Assembly (NCBI RefSeq): GCF_014838825.1
Contig: NZ_JACYMO010000002.1
Location: 62,001 to 126,000 of the forward strand
Direction of reading: 5' to 3'
DNA length: 64,000 nucleotides
Source: Erwinia persicina
Lineage (GTDB): Bacteria; Pseudomonadota; Gammaproteobacteria; Enterobacterales; Enterobacteriaceae
Below the pieces are notes generated by a model. It had not been told where the DNA came from, searched no databases, and saw nothing but the letters and a program-made list of their open reading frames with translations. A program made the translations under genes and the position numbers. Each line of letters begins with the position of its first letter. The first letter of the stretch is position 1. Shown here piece by piece: positions 18,578-26,496 of this stretch.

Positions 18578-19813
18578 ATGTCTACCCCCGATGTCCCCGC
18601 TATCGCCATCCACTGGCAACGAAATCTGTTCGTCACCTGGATAGGGTGTTTTCTGACCGGCGCAGGCTTCAGTCTGGTCATGCCCTTTCTGCCGCTTTAC
18701 GTTGAGCAACTGGGCATCACCGACCCGCAGGCCCTGAATCTCTGGTCAGGTCTGGTGTTCAGCATCACGTTCCTTTTTTCGGCTATTGCCTCGCCCTTCT
18801 GGGGGGGACTGGCGGATCGTAAGGGACGAAAAATCATGCTGCTGCGCTCGGCACTGGGCATGGCTATCGTGATGATGCTGATGGGCATGGCGACCTCGAT
18901 CTGGCAGTTTCTGGCGCTGCGCGCCCTGCTCGGTCTGCTCGGCGGATTTGTTCCCAACGCCAACGCCCTGATCGCCACGCAGGTTCCGCGCGGTAAGACC
19001 GGCTGGGCGCTGGGCTGGCTCTCCACCGGAGCCGTCAGCGGGGCGCTGATTGGCCCGCTGATCGGCGGCCTGCTGGCCGACAGCTTCGGCCTGCGTCCGG
19101 TATTCTTTATTACCGCTGCAGTGCTGTTTACCTGTTTTCTGATGACGCTGTTTTGCGTACGTGAGAGTTTTATCCCGGTGCAGAAAAAAGACATGCTGCA
19201 TGCCCGCCAGGTGCTGACCTCGCTGAAAAATCCCCGTCTGGTACTGGCGCTGTTTGTCACTACGTTGATTATTCAGGTCGCTACCGGATCTATTGCACCG
19301 ATCCTGACGCTTTACGTCCGCGAGCTGGCGGGCAACGTCGCTAATCTGGCGTTTATCAGCGGAATGATCGCCTCAGTGCCGGGTGTGGCAGCCCTGATGA
19401 GTGCGCCGCGCCTCGGCAGACTGGGCGACCGGATCGGGCCGGAGCGCATTCTGATCACCATGCTGATACTCTCCGTGCTGTTGCTGATCCCGATGGCCTT
19501 TGTGCAGAACACCTGGCAACTGGGCATTCTGCGCTTCCTGCTCGGGGCGGCCGACGGTGCGCTGCTGCCTGCAGTGCAGTCCCTGCTGCTTTATAACGCC
19601 AGCAATCAGGTCGCCGGCCGCGTTTTCAGCTATAACCAGTCGTTCCGCGATATCGGAAACGTGACCGGCCCGCTGATGGGGGCCGCCGTGTCAGCACATT
19701 TTGGCTTCCGTGCAGTGTTTATCGTCACAGCCTGCATCGTCCTGTTTAACGTACTTTACACCTGGATTACACTGCGCCGGCGCAGTGAACGTATGGTGGT
19801 ACGCGAGGAATAG
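18578..19813 (+). CDS. mdtG: MFS multidrug efflux protein MdtG
   Basis: A 12-helix DHA1-type exporter linked to fosfomycin and deoxycholate resistance in E. coli. The 411-residue product follows E. coli MdtG along its whole length: [24 protein letters not shown], the motif A loop [38 protein letters not shown], and [21 protein letters not shown]. In E. coli msyB follows directly; here a 20-kb insertion begins right after this gene. Confidence 0.94.
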   Translation: MSTPDVPAIAIHWQRNLFVTWIGCFLTGAGFSLVMPFLPLYVEQLGITDPQALNLWSGLVFSITFLFSAIASPFWGGLADRKGRKIMLLRSALGMAIVMMLMGMATSIWQFLALRALLGLLGGFVPNANALIATQVPRGKTGWALGWLSTGAVSGALIGPLIGGLLADSFGLRPVFFITAAVLFTCFLMTLFCVRESFIPVQKKDMLHARQVLTSLKNPRLVLALFVTTLIIQVATGSIAPILTLYVRELAGNVANLAFISGMIASVPGVAALMSAPRLGRLGDRIGPERILITMLILSVLLLIPMAFVQNTWQLGILRFLLGAADGALLPAVQSLLLYNASNQVAGRVFSYNQSFRDIGNVTGPLMGAAVSAHFGFRAVFIVTACIVLFNVLYTWITLRRRSERMVVREE

Positions 19814-19818
19814 CCCGG

Positions 19819-20568
19819 TCAGACCAGACCAATCTGCAACTGATGCAGCCGCTGGCACATCTCTTCATCGGGCCACTCATCGACCACCAGTGTGCTGGCC
19901 AGCGACAGGTCGCCAATGACGAACGCCGAGGCGGAGTTAAGCTTTTCCTGGGACACCAGCACCACCGTCTCTGCAGCCCGTTCTGCCAGCGCCCGTTTGA
20001 CGCACGCTTCCTCATAGCTGCCGGTGGTGAGCCCGGCGCTTCGGTGTACCCCGGTCACCCCCATAAAAAACAGATCGGCATTGATACGGCGGATCCCCTC
20101 GATCATCGCCGCTCCGGTGGTCACCACAGAATGCTTATACAACTGACCGCCGATAATAATCACATCGATTAGCGGATAGTCCACCAGCCCCACCGCCACA
20201 CCCGGACTGTGCGTCACGACCGTAAAGGCAAAATCGGTAGGTAGCCGCCGGATCATCTCTGCCGTGGTGGTGCCGCCGTCAATCATCACCACCTGACCCG
20301 GCTGGATCAGCCCGACGGCCTTCTCCGCGACGCGCCGTTTAGAGTCCATCTGCACGCTTTTGCGCGTTTCAAACGGTGCGATGGCGGCCGAAACCGGCAG
20401 CGCACCGCCATGAACCCGCTGCAGTAATCCCTCTGCAGCTAATTCCCTCAAATCCCGCCTGATAGAGTCTTCTGATACGGCAAAATGCTGGCTCAGTTCC
20501 CGCGAAAGCACCTGCTTCTCACGGTCGAGCATGGCCAGAATCTGCTGTTTGCGCTGGCTGGAAAGCAC
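19819..20568 (-). CDS. DeoR/GlpR-family transcriptional regulator
   Basis: A sugar-phosphate-responsive regulator of the DeoR family. The N-terminal helix-turn-helix (SSQRKQQILAMLDREKQVLSRELSQHFAVSEDSIRRDLRELAAEGLLQRVHGGAL, about 3-57) carries the family signature, and the rest is a DeoRC ribose-phosphate-isomerase-like sensor with DGGTTTAEMIRRLP and FMGVTGVHRSAGLTTG. A GTG at 20568 with AAGGGG upstream is preferred over the GTG five codons earlier. It ends 6 bases from the mdtG stop, convergent, and diverges from the nudK-like gene, which it may control. Its effector is unknown. Confidence 0.88.
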   Translation of the reverse strand: MLSSQRKQQILAMLDREKQVLSRELSQHFAVSEDSIRRDLRELAAEGLLQRVHGGALPVSAAIAPFETRKSVQMDSKRRVAEKAVGLIQPGQVVMIDGGTTTAEMIRRLPTDFAFTVVTHSPGVAVGLVDYPLIDVIIIGGQLYKHSVVTTGAAMIEGIRRINADLFFMGVTGVHRSAGLTTGSYEEACVKRALAERAAETVVLVSQEKLNSASAFVIGDLSLASTLVVDEWPDEEMCQRLHQLQIGLV

Positions 20569-20639
20569 CCTTATCCCCTTCACGATTGATCTTGATATTG
20601 CACGATTATGCGTGTTAGCGTGTTATCTGTCACCTCATT

Positions 20640-21236
20640 ATGGGCACAAACATGCAAAACATGCAGAAACGCGTACGCAACATCCGAGAGCAGCTGCTGT
20701 CGGATAACTGGTACACCCTGAAAAAATACACCTTTGAACTGCTGCGCCGTGACGGCAGCTGGCAGGAACAGAACCGGGAAGCTTACGATCGCGGTAACGG
20801 TGCCGTGGTGCTGTTGTACCACAAAGCCCGCAAAACCGTGGTACTCACCCGCCAGTTCCGCTTCCCCGTCTTCGTGAATGGCCACAGCGGTTTCCTGATT
20901 GAGGCTACCGCAGGCCTGCTGGATAACGCCTCGCCGGAAGCACGTATTATTGCCGAGGCGGAAGAAGAAACCGGCTTTCGCATCACGCACATCGAAAAAG
21001 TCTTCGAATCCTATATGAGCCCCGGTTCAGTGACAGAAAAACTGTTCTTCTTTATCGCCGAATATTCTGACGACGACCGTCAGGGAAGCGGCGGTGGTGT
21101 TGCGGAGGAAGGCGAAGATATCGAAGTACTGGAGTGGCCCTTTTCCCGCGCACTGGAAGCCGTGCGCAGCGGCGAAATTATGGATGCCAAAACCATCATG
21201 CTGATCCAGCACCTGGCCCTTAACCCTAATTTTTAG
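20640..21236 (+). CDS. NudK-like Nudix hydrolase
   Basis: Similar to E. coli NudK, a GDP-mannose pyrophosphatase. The 198-residue product shows the NudK layout: LLSDNWYTLKKYTFELLRRDG, EAYDRGNGAVVLLYHKARKTVVLTRQFRFPVFVNG, and a Nudix box GLLDNASPEARIIAEAEEETGF at about residues 94-115. The EEET-G metal-binding glutamates are kept, but the first conserved Glu (G-x5-E) is Ser. SPGSVTEKLFFFIAEYSDD and GEDIEVLEWPFSRALE follow. Alternative ATG starts lie at 20652 and 20661; none has a strong ribosome-binding site. The next gene starts 9 bases downstream, so they form a pair. The substrate is inferred only. Confidence 0.82.
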   Translation: MGTNMQNMQKRVRNIREQLLSDNWYTLKKYTFELLRRDGSWQEQNREAYDRGNGAVVLLYHKARKTVVLTRQFRFPVFVNGHSGFLIEATAGLLDNASPEARIIAEAEEETGFRITHIEKVFESYMSPGSVTEKLFFFIAEYSDDDRQGSGGGVAEEGEDIEVLEWPFSRALEAVRSGEIMDAKTIMLIQHLALNPNF

Positions 21237-21245
21237 GAAACCCTT

Positions 21246-21608
21246 ATGAAATCACTGCAAATTCTGGTAGCAGGCCCGGTACGTAGCGGCACGGGCGATC
21301 GGGAAGACTTGATCCATGCCAACCTTGAACGCATGGAACAGGCTGCGTTAGCCCTTTACCAGAAAGGGCATATTCCACTGATTGGCGAGTGGCTGGCGTT
21401 TCCACTGGCGCGGATTGCCGGGTCGCAGAAGATTGGCGATGCGATCAGTGAAGCGTATTTATATCCGGTCGCACACCGTTTAATCGGCCACTGTGACGCC
21501 ATTCTGCGTTTACCGGGCGAGTCGCACGGAGCAGATAACGATGTGCGCATTGGCCGTGAACTGGGGCTGACGATTTATCACCATCTGGATGAGGTGCCTC
21601 AGTGCTGA
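21246..21608 (+). CDS. DUF4406-like protein (nucleoside deoxyribosyltransferase-like fold)
   Basis: A 120-residue protein with the pattern ILVAGPVRSGTGDREDLIHANLERMEQAALALYQKGHIPLIGEWLAFPL, then IGHCDAILRLPGESHGADNDVRIGRELGLTIYHHLDEVP. The N-terminal GP-x-SG stretch, the CDAILRLPGES-GAD segment and the final strand fit the DUF4406 group, relatives of nucleoside 2-deoxyribosyltransferases that bind nucleotides. A GGAAA ribosome-binding site precedes the start, 9 bases after the Nudix gene. The activity is unknown; co-occurrence with a Nudix enzyme suggests nucleotide-sugar or nucleotide clean-up. Confidence 0.75.
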   Translation: MKSLQILVAGPVRSGTGDREDLIHANLERMEQAALALYQKGHIPLIGEWLAFPLARIAGSQKIGDAISEAYLYPVAHRLIGHCDAILRLPGESHGADNDVRIGRELGLTIYHHLDEVPQC

Positions 21609-21638
21609 CCTGAAGCGGGGCCGGATGGCCCCCTGTCA

Positions 21639-22970
21639 TCAGAAGCTGATATCTGCTGCGAGCCCCCCGACCAGCGCGTCATTCACCTGGCGTACGCCGC
21701 CCGGTTTAGTGATCACCTGTAAGTTTGGCCGCACGTTCAGCCAGTGGGTGGCCTTCACATTATAATAGACCTCATAGTTCCACTCTGATCCCTGCTGCAA
21801 CGGCAGGTAAGCCGGGTCGTTATAGTCACTGACGCCCCGATCCTCGTTCTGCTGATTGCGCATTTTAGTGTAGTCGTTGTTGACGTGAATACGCGCCATG
21901 CCGACGCCGACTTCATCACCCGGGCGTGCATCAAACGGCCCCTTCCACGCCAGCGCCAGCGACTGGTAGTTATCCAGTCTCGCGGTGCGATGGTCGTTCA
22001 TCACATACTGGAAGCTGACGCTCAGACCCCGACTTTTGTCCCTGTCCATGGCAAAAAGCTGCTGCTCGGCCAGCAGATAGCCGCCGTATGCCTTTTTGGT
22101 TTTACCATACCCGCCATCGTGCCAGGTGTGAAAGTCGCCCCCTTTGGTTGAGCTGTAGAACATGCCCAGCCGGTAGTTGCCGGGCAGTTTCTCCTGGCCC
22201 AGCTGTGGCGTCCAGCCCAGCTCTACCGGAACCAGATTCCCTTCGCCGTGGCCCATATCAAAACGGAACCCGTTCGCTTTAGTGTCGTTCGCCTTGTTCT
22301 GGTTATATACGCCGACCTGTAAATAGACGTCATCAGGCAGATTCAGCTTTACCCTGCCCCCCCACTGAGAAATCGGGGCGTTAAACCAGCGGTCGTTGCG
22401 CCAGTGACCCGGCTGCCCGTTGCCCATTGCCCAGTTCTGAAACATCCCGACGCTGGCGGTATCGAAATCTTCATTGGTCGTCACCCGGCCCAGTTTGACC
22501 TCCAGCCAGTTATCCAGCAGCTTCTGGTTTAACCAGAACTGGGTCAGGCGCAAATAGTCACCGCGTGCCGAAATACCCTGCACGTTCGACAGGCCCCCCG
22601 TGCGGGGATCGTTGATATAGGGCGTCAGATTTTGCCCGTTACGGTTGGTCAGGGTGGCCTGGAACTGGCCGCCCTGCCAGTTCAGCAATTTTTCCAGATC
22701 CAGCTTGCTGCCGAACGTCCACTGATCGGCATAACGCATCGTGGTGCTGGTGCGGTAGCCGCCGGCCAGGTTGGCCGCCGACTGCGTGGTGTAACCCACC
22801 TGGAAGTCTACGCCCTCATCGGCAAGATGCTTGCGATAGCCCGCCCAGTCACCCAGCAGCCAGGGGGAGTCGGGGTCAAACGGAGCCACGCTGGCGAATG
22901 CCGGGGCTGCCAGAATAAGGAGGCTGAAGGAAAGCCCGGTAAAGCTCGTTTTGAAAGAAGGTTTGCGCAT
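21639..22970 (-). CDS. OprB-family carbohydrate-selective porin
   Basis: An outer-membrane channel for sugars. The 443-residue product has a signal peptide (FSLLILAAPAFA, cleavage near residue 26), then SPWLLGDWAGYRKHLADEGVDFQVGYT, the OprB family opening. Alternating beta-strand pattern runs throughout, and it ends in Phe (AADISF), the usual outer-membrane signal. LGRVTTNEDFDTASVGMFQNWAMGNGQPGHW is typical of the family. It converges on the DUF4406-like gene; a GGGGCC/GGCCCC hairpin lies between. No transport or kinase genes accompany it, so the sugar is not indicated. Confidence 0.9.
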   Translation of the reverse strand: MRKPSFKTSFTGLSFSLLILAAPAFASVAPFDPDSPWLLGDWAGYRKHLADEGVDFQVGYTTQSAANLAGGYRTSTTMRYADQWTFGSKLDLEKLLNWQGGQFQATLTNRNGQNLTPYINDPRTGGLSNVQGISARGDYLRLTQFWLNQKLLDNWLEVKLGRVTTNEDFDTASVGMFQNWAMGNGQPGHWRNDRWFNAPISQWGGRVKLNLPDDVYLQVGVYNQNKANDTKANGFRFDMGHGEGNLVPVELGWTPQLGQEKLPGNYRLGMFYSSTKGGDFHTWHDGGYGKTKKAYGGYLLAEQQLFAMDRDKSRGLSVSFQYVMNDHRTARLDNYQSLALAWKGPFDARPGDEVGVGMARIHVNNDYTKMRNQQNEDRGVSDYNDPAYLPLQQGSEWNYEVYYNVKATHWLNVRPNLQVITKPGGVRQVNDALVGGLAADISF

Positions 22971-23337
22971 CTGTCTTATTTTTCCTTATCACTGATCCTG
23001 AAACAGGTGGTGAACAGCCCGGCCATGGCCGGAGCTGGGGCAGATCATTTGCCCGGCGCTAATTAACCATATTCCTGAAACACAGCCCTACTGAAAACGT
23101 GCGGAAGATACCGCTATAGCACACAGGTGAAAGCGGGTCGCGCTGAGAAAGGGAAACTGTTGTCGGGTTTATTATTTTCATTGATGCAATCTCCCCGCAT
23201 TCACTCATTCAGATCCCCGCACGCTTATCGTTCTGTCAGCACCAGTTAATATTCCCCGACTATCTTTTCTGGCATCGGGAGCGTTCTGCAGGCAAAATCC
23301 GCTTCAGAACGTTATTTGTTTATTGGGATTAAGGTTT
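22971..23337. other. Gene-free spacer upstream of the OprB porin and kptA
   Basis: This 367-base divergent spacer holds promoters for the minus-strand porin and plus-strand kptA. I see no coding frame, no clear operator and no RNA gene. Confidence 0.5.
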
Positions 23338-23880
23338 ATGAGTCAGTCACTTTCAGACGTCAGTAAATTTTTGAGCTACGTATTACGCCACCAGCCTGAA
23401 GCCATTGGCTTAACTTTAGACAGCGAAGGCTGGGCAGATATCGATATGCTGATTGCCTGTGCAAAAAATGACAGTAAAAACCTCACTCGAGAGATTATTC
23501 TGTCCATTGTTGAAAGCAGTGATAAGAAACGATTTTCACTCTCAGAAGATGGCTTGAAGATCCGAGCCGTGCAGGGACATTCATCACAGCAGGTTGATAT
23601 CAACTATCAGGAAAGCACGCCTCCTGACGTTTTATACCACGGCACGGCCACACGGTTTCTTGAGTCGATACTGACCCAGGGATTAATCTCTGGATCGCGC
23701 CAGTATGTACATTTATCTGCGGATGAAGCGACCGCCAACAGCGTCGGACAACGACACGGGAAGCCCACTGTGCTGAAAATCGATGCGCTGGCAATGCTTA
23801 AGCAGGGTATGAAATTTTATCAGGCTGATAACGGGGTCTGGCTGACGAAAGCGGTAGCCAGCACGTTTATTATTCAGTGA
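23338..23880 (+). CDS. kptA: RNA 2'-phosphotransferase KptA/Tpt1
   Basis: KptA removes an internal RNA 2'-phosphate using NAD+, giving ADP-ribose 1'',2''-cyclic phosphate and nicotinamide; in fungi this completes tRNA splicing, while its bacterial role is unclear. Start ATG 23338 ([21 protein letters not shown]) after AAGG gives 180 residues. Family motifs are [20 protein letters not shown] (about 13-32), [18 protein letters not shown], the YVHLSADE loop, and VLKIDALAM. All are consistent with a functional enzyme. A degraded insertion sequence abuts the 3' end, which may be the edge of mobile DNA. Confidence 0.9.
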   Translation: MSQSLSDVSKFLSYVLRHQPEAIGLTLDSEGWADIDMLIACAKNDSKNLTREIILSIVESSDKKRFSLSEDGLKIRAVQGHSSQQVDINYQESTPPDVLYHGTATRFLESILTQGLISGSRQYVHLSADEATANSVGQRHGKPTVLKIDALAMLKQGMKFYQADNGVWLTKAVASTFIIQ

Positions 23881-24030
23881 AATTATAAATTTCGATAACA
23901 TTTTTGAGTGCCCGGTTCTTAAAACCAAGGTCGGAAAAGGTCTGTTTGATGCGTGGTTTCTCGTCCCCCAGATCTTTTATATTTTTAATATCAGATGCCA
24001 CATAATTAGACTTCCAGTTGTCTGGTAATC
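23881..24030 (-). pseudogene. Remnant of an IS3-family (IS407-type) OrfA transposase
   Basis: Read on the minus strand, 24016 down to about 23880 encodes WKSNYVASDIKNIKDL then GDEKPRIKQTFSDL and GFKNRALKNVIEIYN. This matches the C-terminal half of IS3-family OrfA proteins of the IS407 type (pattern WKxKYGGM-ASDIKRLKDLEDENRRLKxMFADLSLENRALKDVIEKK) with many substitutions. No start and no partner OrfB on this strand. It ends against the kptA stop codon. The assignment is by pattern recall. Confidence 0.6.
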
Positions 24031-24115
24031 ACCTCCCGCTCGTGCGAGCCTGAACATCCGTTGACGCGCGTCAGATGCTTGAGCGAAGCCGCCCTGTGGG
24101 ACATAGCGCAGCAGG

Positions 24116-24208
24116 AGCTGTGCATTCTGGCTGAATGAAGAGAACAGTGAGCGCCCCCATGAATCCCTGGATAACCTGACACAGGAAGAATACCAGCTGA
24201 TGGTCTGA
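24116..24208 (+). pseudogene. Remnant of an IS3-family OrfB transposase C-terminus
   Basis: Codons from about 24134 to the TGA at 24206-24208 read NEENSERPHESLDNLTQEE then YQLMV-stop. The (E)RPHESL-N-LTPEEY motif is the conserved end of IS3-family OrfB integrase-type transposases. Upstream sequence in this frame is decayed. It lies on the opposite strand to the OrfA remnant, so it derives from a rearranged or second element. Confidence 0.65.
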
Positions 24209-24333
24209 AAACCGAAATATCAAAAAATATGTGGTATTAGAACAGATGTACTAATAAGTCACCCCACACTTAATCCACCATACGTAATATCCGTCATCCT
24301 CAGCTTCGTTCTTAACTACGGAGCAAGTCAGCA

Positions 24334-24417
24334 ACTGATGAGTTTATGGCCGATTACAACCGACGATTTGCGAAATCTTACCGGCATGACTTTGATGCCC
24401 ATCGGCCACTTGAAAAT
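24334..24417 (+). pseudogene. Remnant of an ISNCY-type transposase
   Basis: One frame reads TDEFMADYNRRFAKSYRHDF then DAHRPLEN. The motif (F)-x-DYNRRFAK-x2-R-x-(D)FDAHRPL is characteristic of the C-terminal part of ISNCY/IS1202-group DDE transposases. Only about 28 codons are recognisable, with no start and no flanking repeats visible. Confidence 0.55.
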
Positions 24418-24539
24418 CATCCATCCAGCTTGCGGCTGGTTAACAGATTGCTCCTGTCGCCGACTACGTCACCGGACAGCACCTTACATACTCAGGAGTC
24501 CACATGTTTGGGGTGCAGTCTAAATATTTTTTGACTCTT

Positions 24540-24818
24540 CTAACTCAGCGCATGTTTCTTTTCTTCATAATCTTGTAAATACTTTTCAATAGAATATGCA
24601 GTTCCAAGTTCATGTACTTCACCCGTATCCTTATCAACTATAAATGGCGAATTACCTGCGAGATGCGCAGAAAACTCCCCAGTTTCAAGGTATTCTCGAG
24701 ATTGAAAACAAAAAAACCACCCTTCAGAAAAACGGCCATGCAGGGTAATAACAACCGGAATATCAGTATCTTTTAGATATTCTGTCGCTTTTTCCACAGC
24801 CTCTTCATAACTAACCAT
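24540..24818 (-). CDS. Immunity protein of the orphan CDI module (YrhB/Imm35 family)
   Basis: A 92-residue cytosolic protein that should neutralise the toxin encoded just upstream. The sequence MVSYEEAVEKATEYLKDT, PVVITLHGRFSEGWFFCFQ, REYLETGEF, LAGNSPFIVDKDTGEVHELG and SIEKYLQDYE closely follows E. coli YrhB and the Imm35 family. The ATG at 24818 overlaps the toxin stop (TGATG) and has GAGG 8 bases upstream; a TTG one codon earlier is the alternative. Translation is probably coupled to the toxin. GC content is clearly lower than in the backbone, as is usual for immunity genes. Confidence 0.88.
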   Translation of the reverse strand: MVSYEEAVEKATEYLKDTDIPVVITLHGRFSEGWFFCFQSREYLETGEFSAHLAGNSPFIVDKDTGEVHELGTAYSIEKYLQDYEEKKHALS

Positions 24819-25837
24819 CAATTCGTCCTCAATAACTGGAATGATTCAAACTTGCTGAGATTAGCAGGTTTACCTGTTTGTCCATCAAGGAATCGGACTG
24901 TTCCGTTTTGGTTTACAACATTAAACACGTGTCCAGATTGACCTAGTCCATATGAACCAAAAACAATCCCCCTGGAACCAGAACCTGCACTTGCCATTTG
25001 CTGTGTAATACTTTCGGGCGAAGAAATATACTTAAATTTAGTACCGTATTGTTTTTCCAAAACGGTCAAAGGAATACCGTTTTTATAGTTTACAGGCAAC
25101 GCCGATGCAGGATTTCCAGCCAGAGTAGCATCGGTGGCAACAGAGCAGTTTACACAATTATGTGTTCTACCCGGTTCTGGGTATCCTGGATTAACGTTTT
25201 TAATAGAGCCAGCAGTTTCTCCGTGCGATCCAATTCCCTTAATCCCATACGCCGCGCCACCAATTGCCGCTGTGGTATGAGCAACCGCCATACCCTCATA
25301 CAGAGTAGCGGCCGTTTCCTTACTCACACCCCAGTTTTCAGATATGCGATTAACGTTAGCTTCACGCTCTGCTTTCGCATCGGACGTAGCGTACTGCCAC
25401 ATCAGGGCATCAACCTGACCTTTTCCTTCCTTGTAAACACTACCCATATTGCCGATGTACTGACCGTCCAGCTGGGCATCATAACTCTTGCCCATTGCCA
25501 CCAGTTCCTGACGCATCCCCCTACAGTCCGCTGATGACAGATTCTTACAGGCTGAGTCCATTGCTGCATCGAATGCCTTATCTTTCGCATTCAGATCGCT
25601 TACCAGCTTCTCTGCCTGTGCTTTCTTTTCACCTTCCAGATACGGCAGTGACCATTTCGCATCCTGCCGCTGTTTCTCATCCTGGGAGGACAGCGCATTA
25701 TTCTCCACAACAACTTTTTCCGTTGTGAAGTCAGCCAGCGTACACCGTTTTTCCCTGTGCTTTTCGTTAGTTACTGCACCTTTCCCCTGCTGCACTTCCG
25801 GTACCGCAACTTTTTGCCCCGGCGCGCTTTCTTTCAC
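24818..25837 (-). CDS. Orphan CdiA-CT module: VENN, entry domain and papain-like toxin
   Basis: A displaced toxin module of the CdiA type, 339 residues with no TPS or filament region. It has VENNALS at 44-50, an Ala/Lys-rich helical entry region (about 60-200) and a C-terminal toxin (about 220-339). The toxin shows Cys228 and Cys231 in HNCVNCSVATDATLAGNP, His303 in SGHVFNVVN and Asp318 in RFLDGQTG, the Cys-His-Asp order of papain-fold polymorphic toxins. The GTG start at 25837 follows an in-frame TAA and has no ribosome-binding site, so it may be silent unless recombined onto cdiA. Family assignment to papain-fold toxin 1 is by motif and needs a profile search. Confidence 0.82.
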   Translation of the reverse strand: MKESAPGQKVAVPEVQQGKGAVTNEKHREKRCTLADFTTEKVVVENNALSSQDEKQRQDAKWSLPYLEGEKKAQAEKLVSDLNAKDKAFDAAMDSACKNLSSADCRGMRQELVAMGKSYDAQLDGQYIGNMGSVYKEGKGQVDALMWQYATSDAKAEREANVNRISENWGVSKETAATLYEGMAVAHTTAAIGGAAYGIKGIGSHGETAGSIKNVNPGYPEPGRTHNCVNCSVATDATLAGNPASALPVNYKNGIPLTVLEKQYGTKFKYISSPESITQQMASAGSGSRGIVFGSYGLGQSGHVFNVVNQNGTVRFLDGQTGKPANLSKFESFQLLRTN

Positions 25838-26199
25838 CTGTTAAAGAGCAGACCACTACCCATACTAACCAGCGCTCCCGCACCTGTCATTAGCGCTTTT
25901 CTGCGCGGCGGGAGCCGGGTCACAGCTTGCCTATGGGCCGGCGAACCGTCTGCCGGGCGCGGGCTGTGCGGGTGATGCCGGGCTGTCTGATACTGACCGT
26001 CCAGGAACCCCGGCCAGAGCCGGAGGAGCCGGAAGTGGTCACCACCCTGCGACAGACCTGTAAAAAGCTGTCTGCTCGTAAGCAACAGCAGATCGCCGAG
26101 TTTATTCAGGTGATCGCAGGGCCGCAGAAGCGGACGGCTAAGGTGTAACTGACTGGTGTATAGCGTAAAATCCCGGCTCGATGGCCGGGATTTTTTAGC
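25838..26199. other. Junction between main and orphan CDI modules, with an unassigned frame
   Basis: This 362-base segment is unlike the AT-rich modules on each side: 25880-26140 is GC-rich. A plus-strand frame at 25927-26148 encodes 73 residues ending VVTTLRQTCKKLSARKQQQ then IAEFIQVIAGPQKRTAKV; I do not recognise it, and it may be a fragment of a mobile-element gene. On minus, a frame ends GAGALVSMGSGLLFNR just before the orphan module. Such junk is common where orphan toxin modules have been shuffled. Confidence 0.45.
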
Positions 26200-26496
26200 T
26201 TATGGCAACACACTTAATATATGTTGTAACCATTTTTTTACTGTAAAGCCATCTGGGGTAGGATCATAATATCCGTGGTTATCAGTTATAAAGCTGCCTG
26301 ATAACTCATCACTATTACTAGTCAGTAGAAATTTAATTTCCTGCTCAAGAGCATTAACTCTTTCAGGAGATTCTCTTGCTACAAAAGATCTGATTACATC
26401 ATCAGGTTCAGGGGCATCTAAAAACCAATCCTGATGGAAGTAAGCACCTAATAAATATGTAAAATTTTCAACTTTCATATTAATTACCATAATCAT
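26200..26496 (-). CDS. cdiI: CDI immunity protein CdiI (CdiI_2-like)
   Basis: A 98-residue acidic protein expected to bind and block the CdiA C-terminal RNase in sister cells. NFTYLLGAYFHQDWFLD, DDVIRSFVARESPERVNALEQEIKFLL and YYDPTPDGFTVKKWLQHIL resemble the CdiI_2 family of CDI immunity proteins. The first ATG overlaps the cdiA stop (ATGA). In-frame ATGs at 26490 and 26478 are also possible; none has a strong ribosome-binding site, which suggests coupling to cdiA. The gene is AT-rich, matching the toxin half of cdiA. Confidence 0.85.
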   Translation of the reverse strand: MIMVINMKVENFTYLLGAYFHQDWFLDAPEPDDVIRSFVARESPERVNALEQEIKFLLTSNSDELSGSFITDNHGYYDPTPDGFTVKKWLQHILSVLP

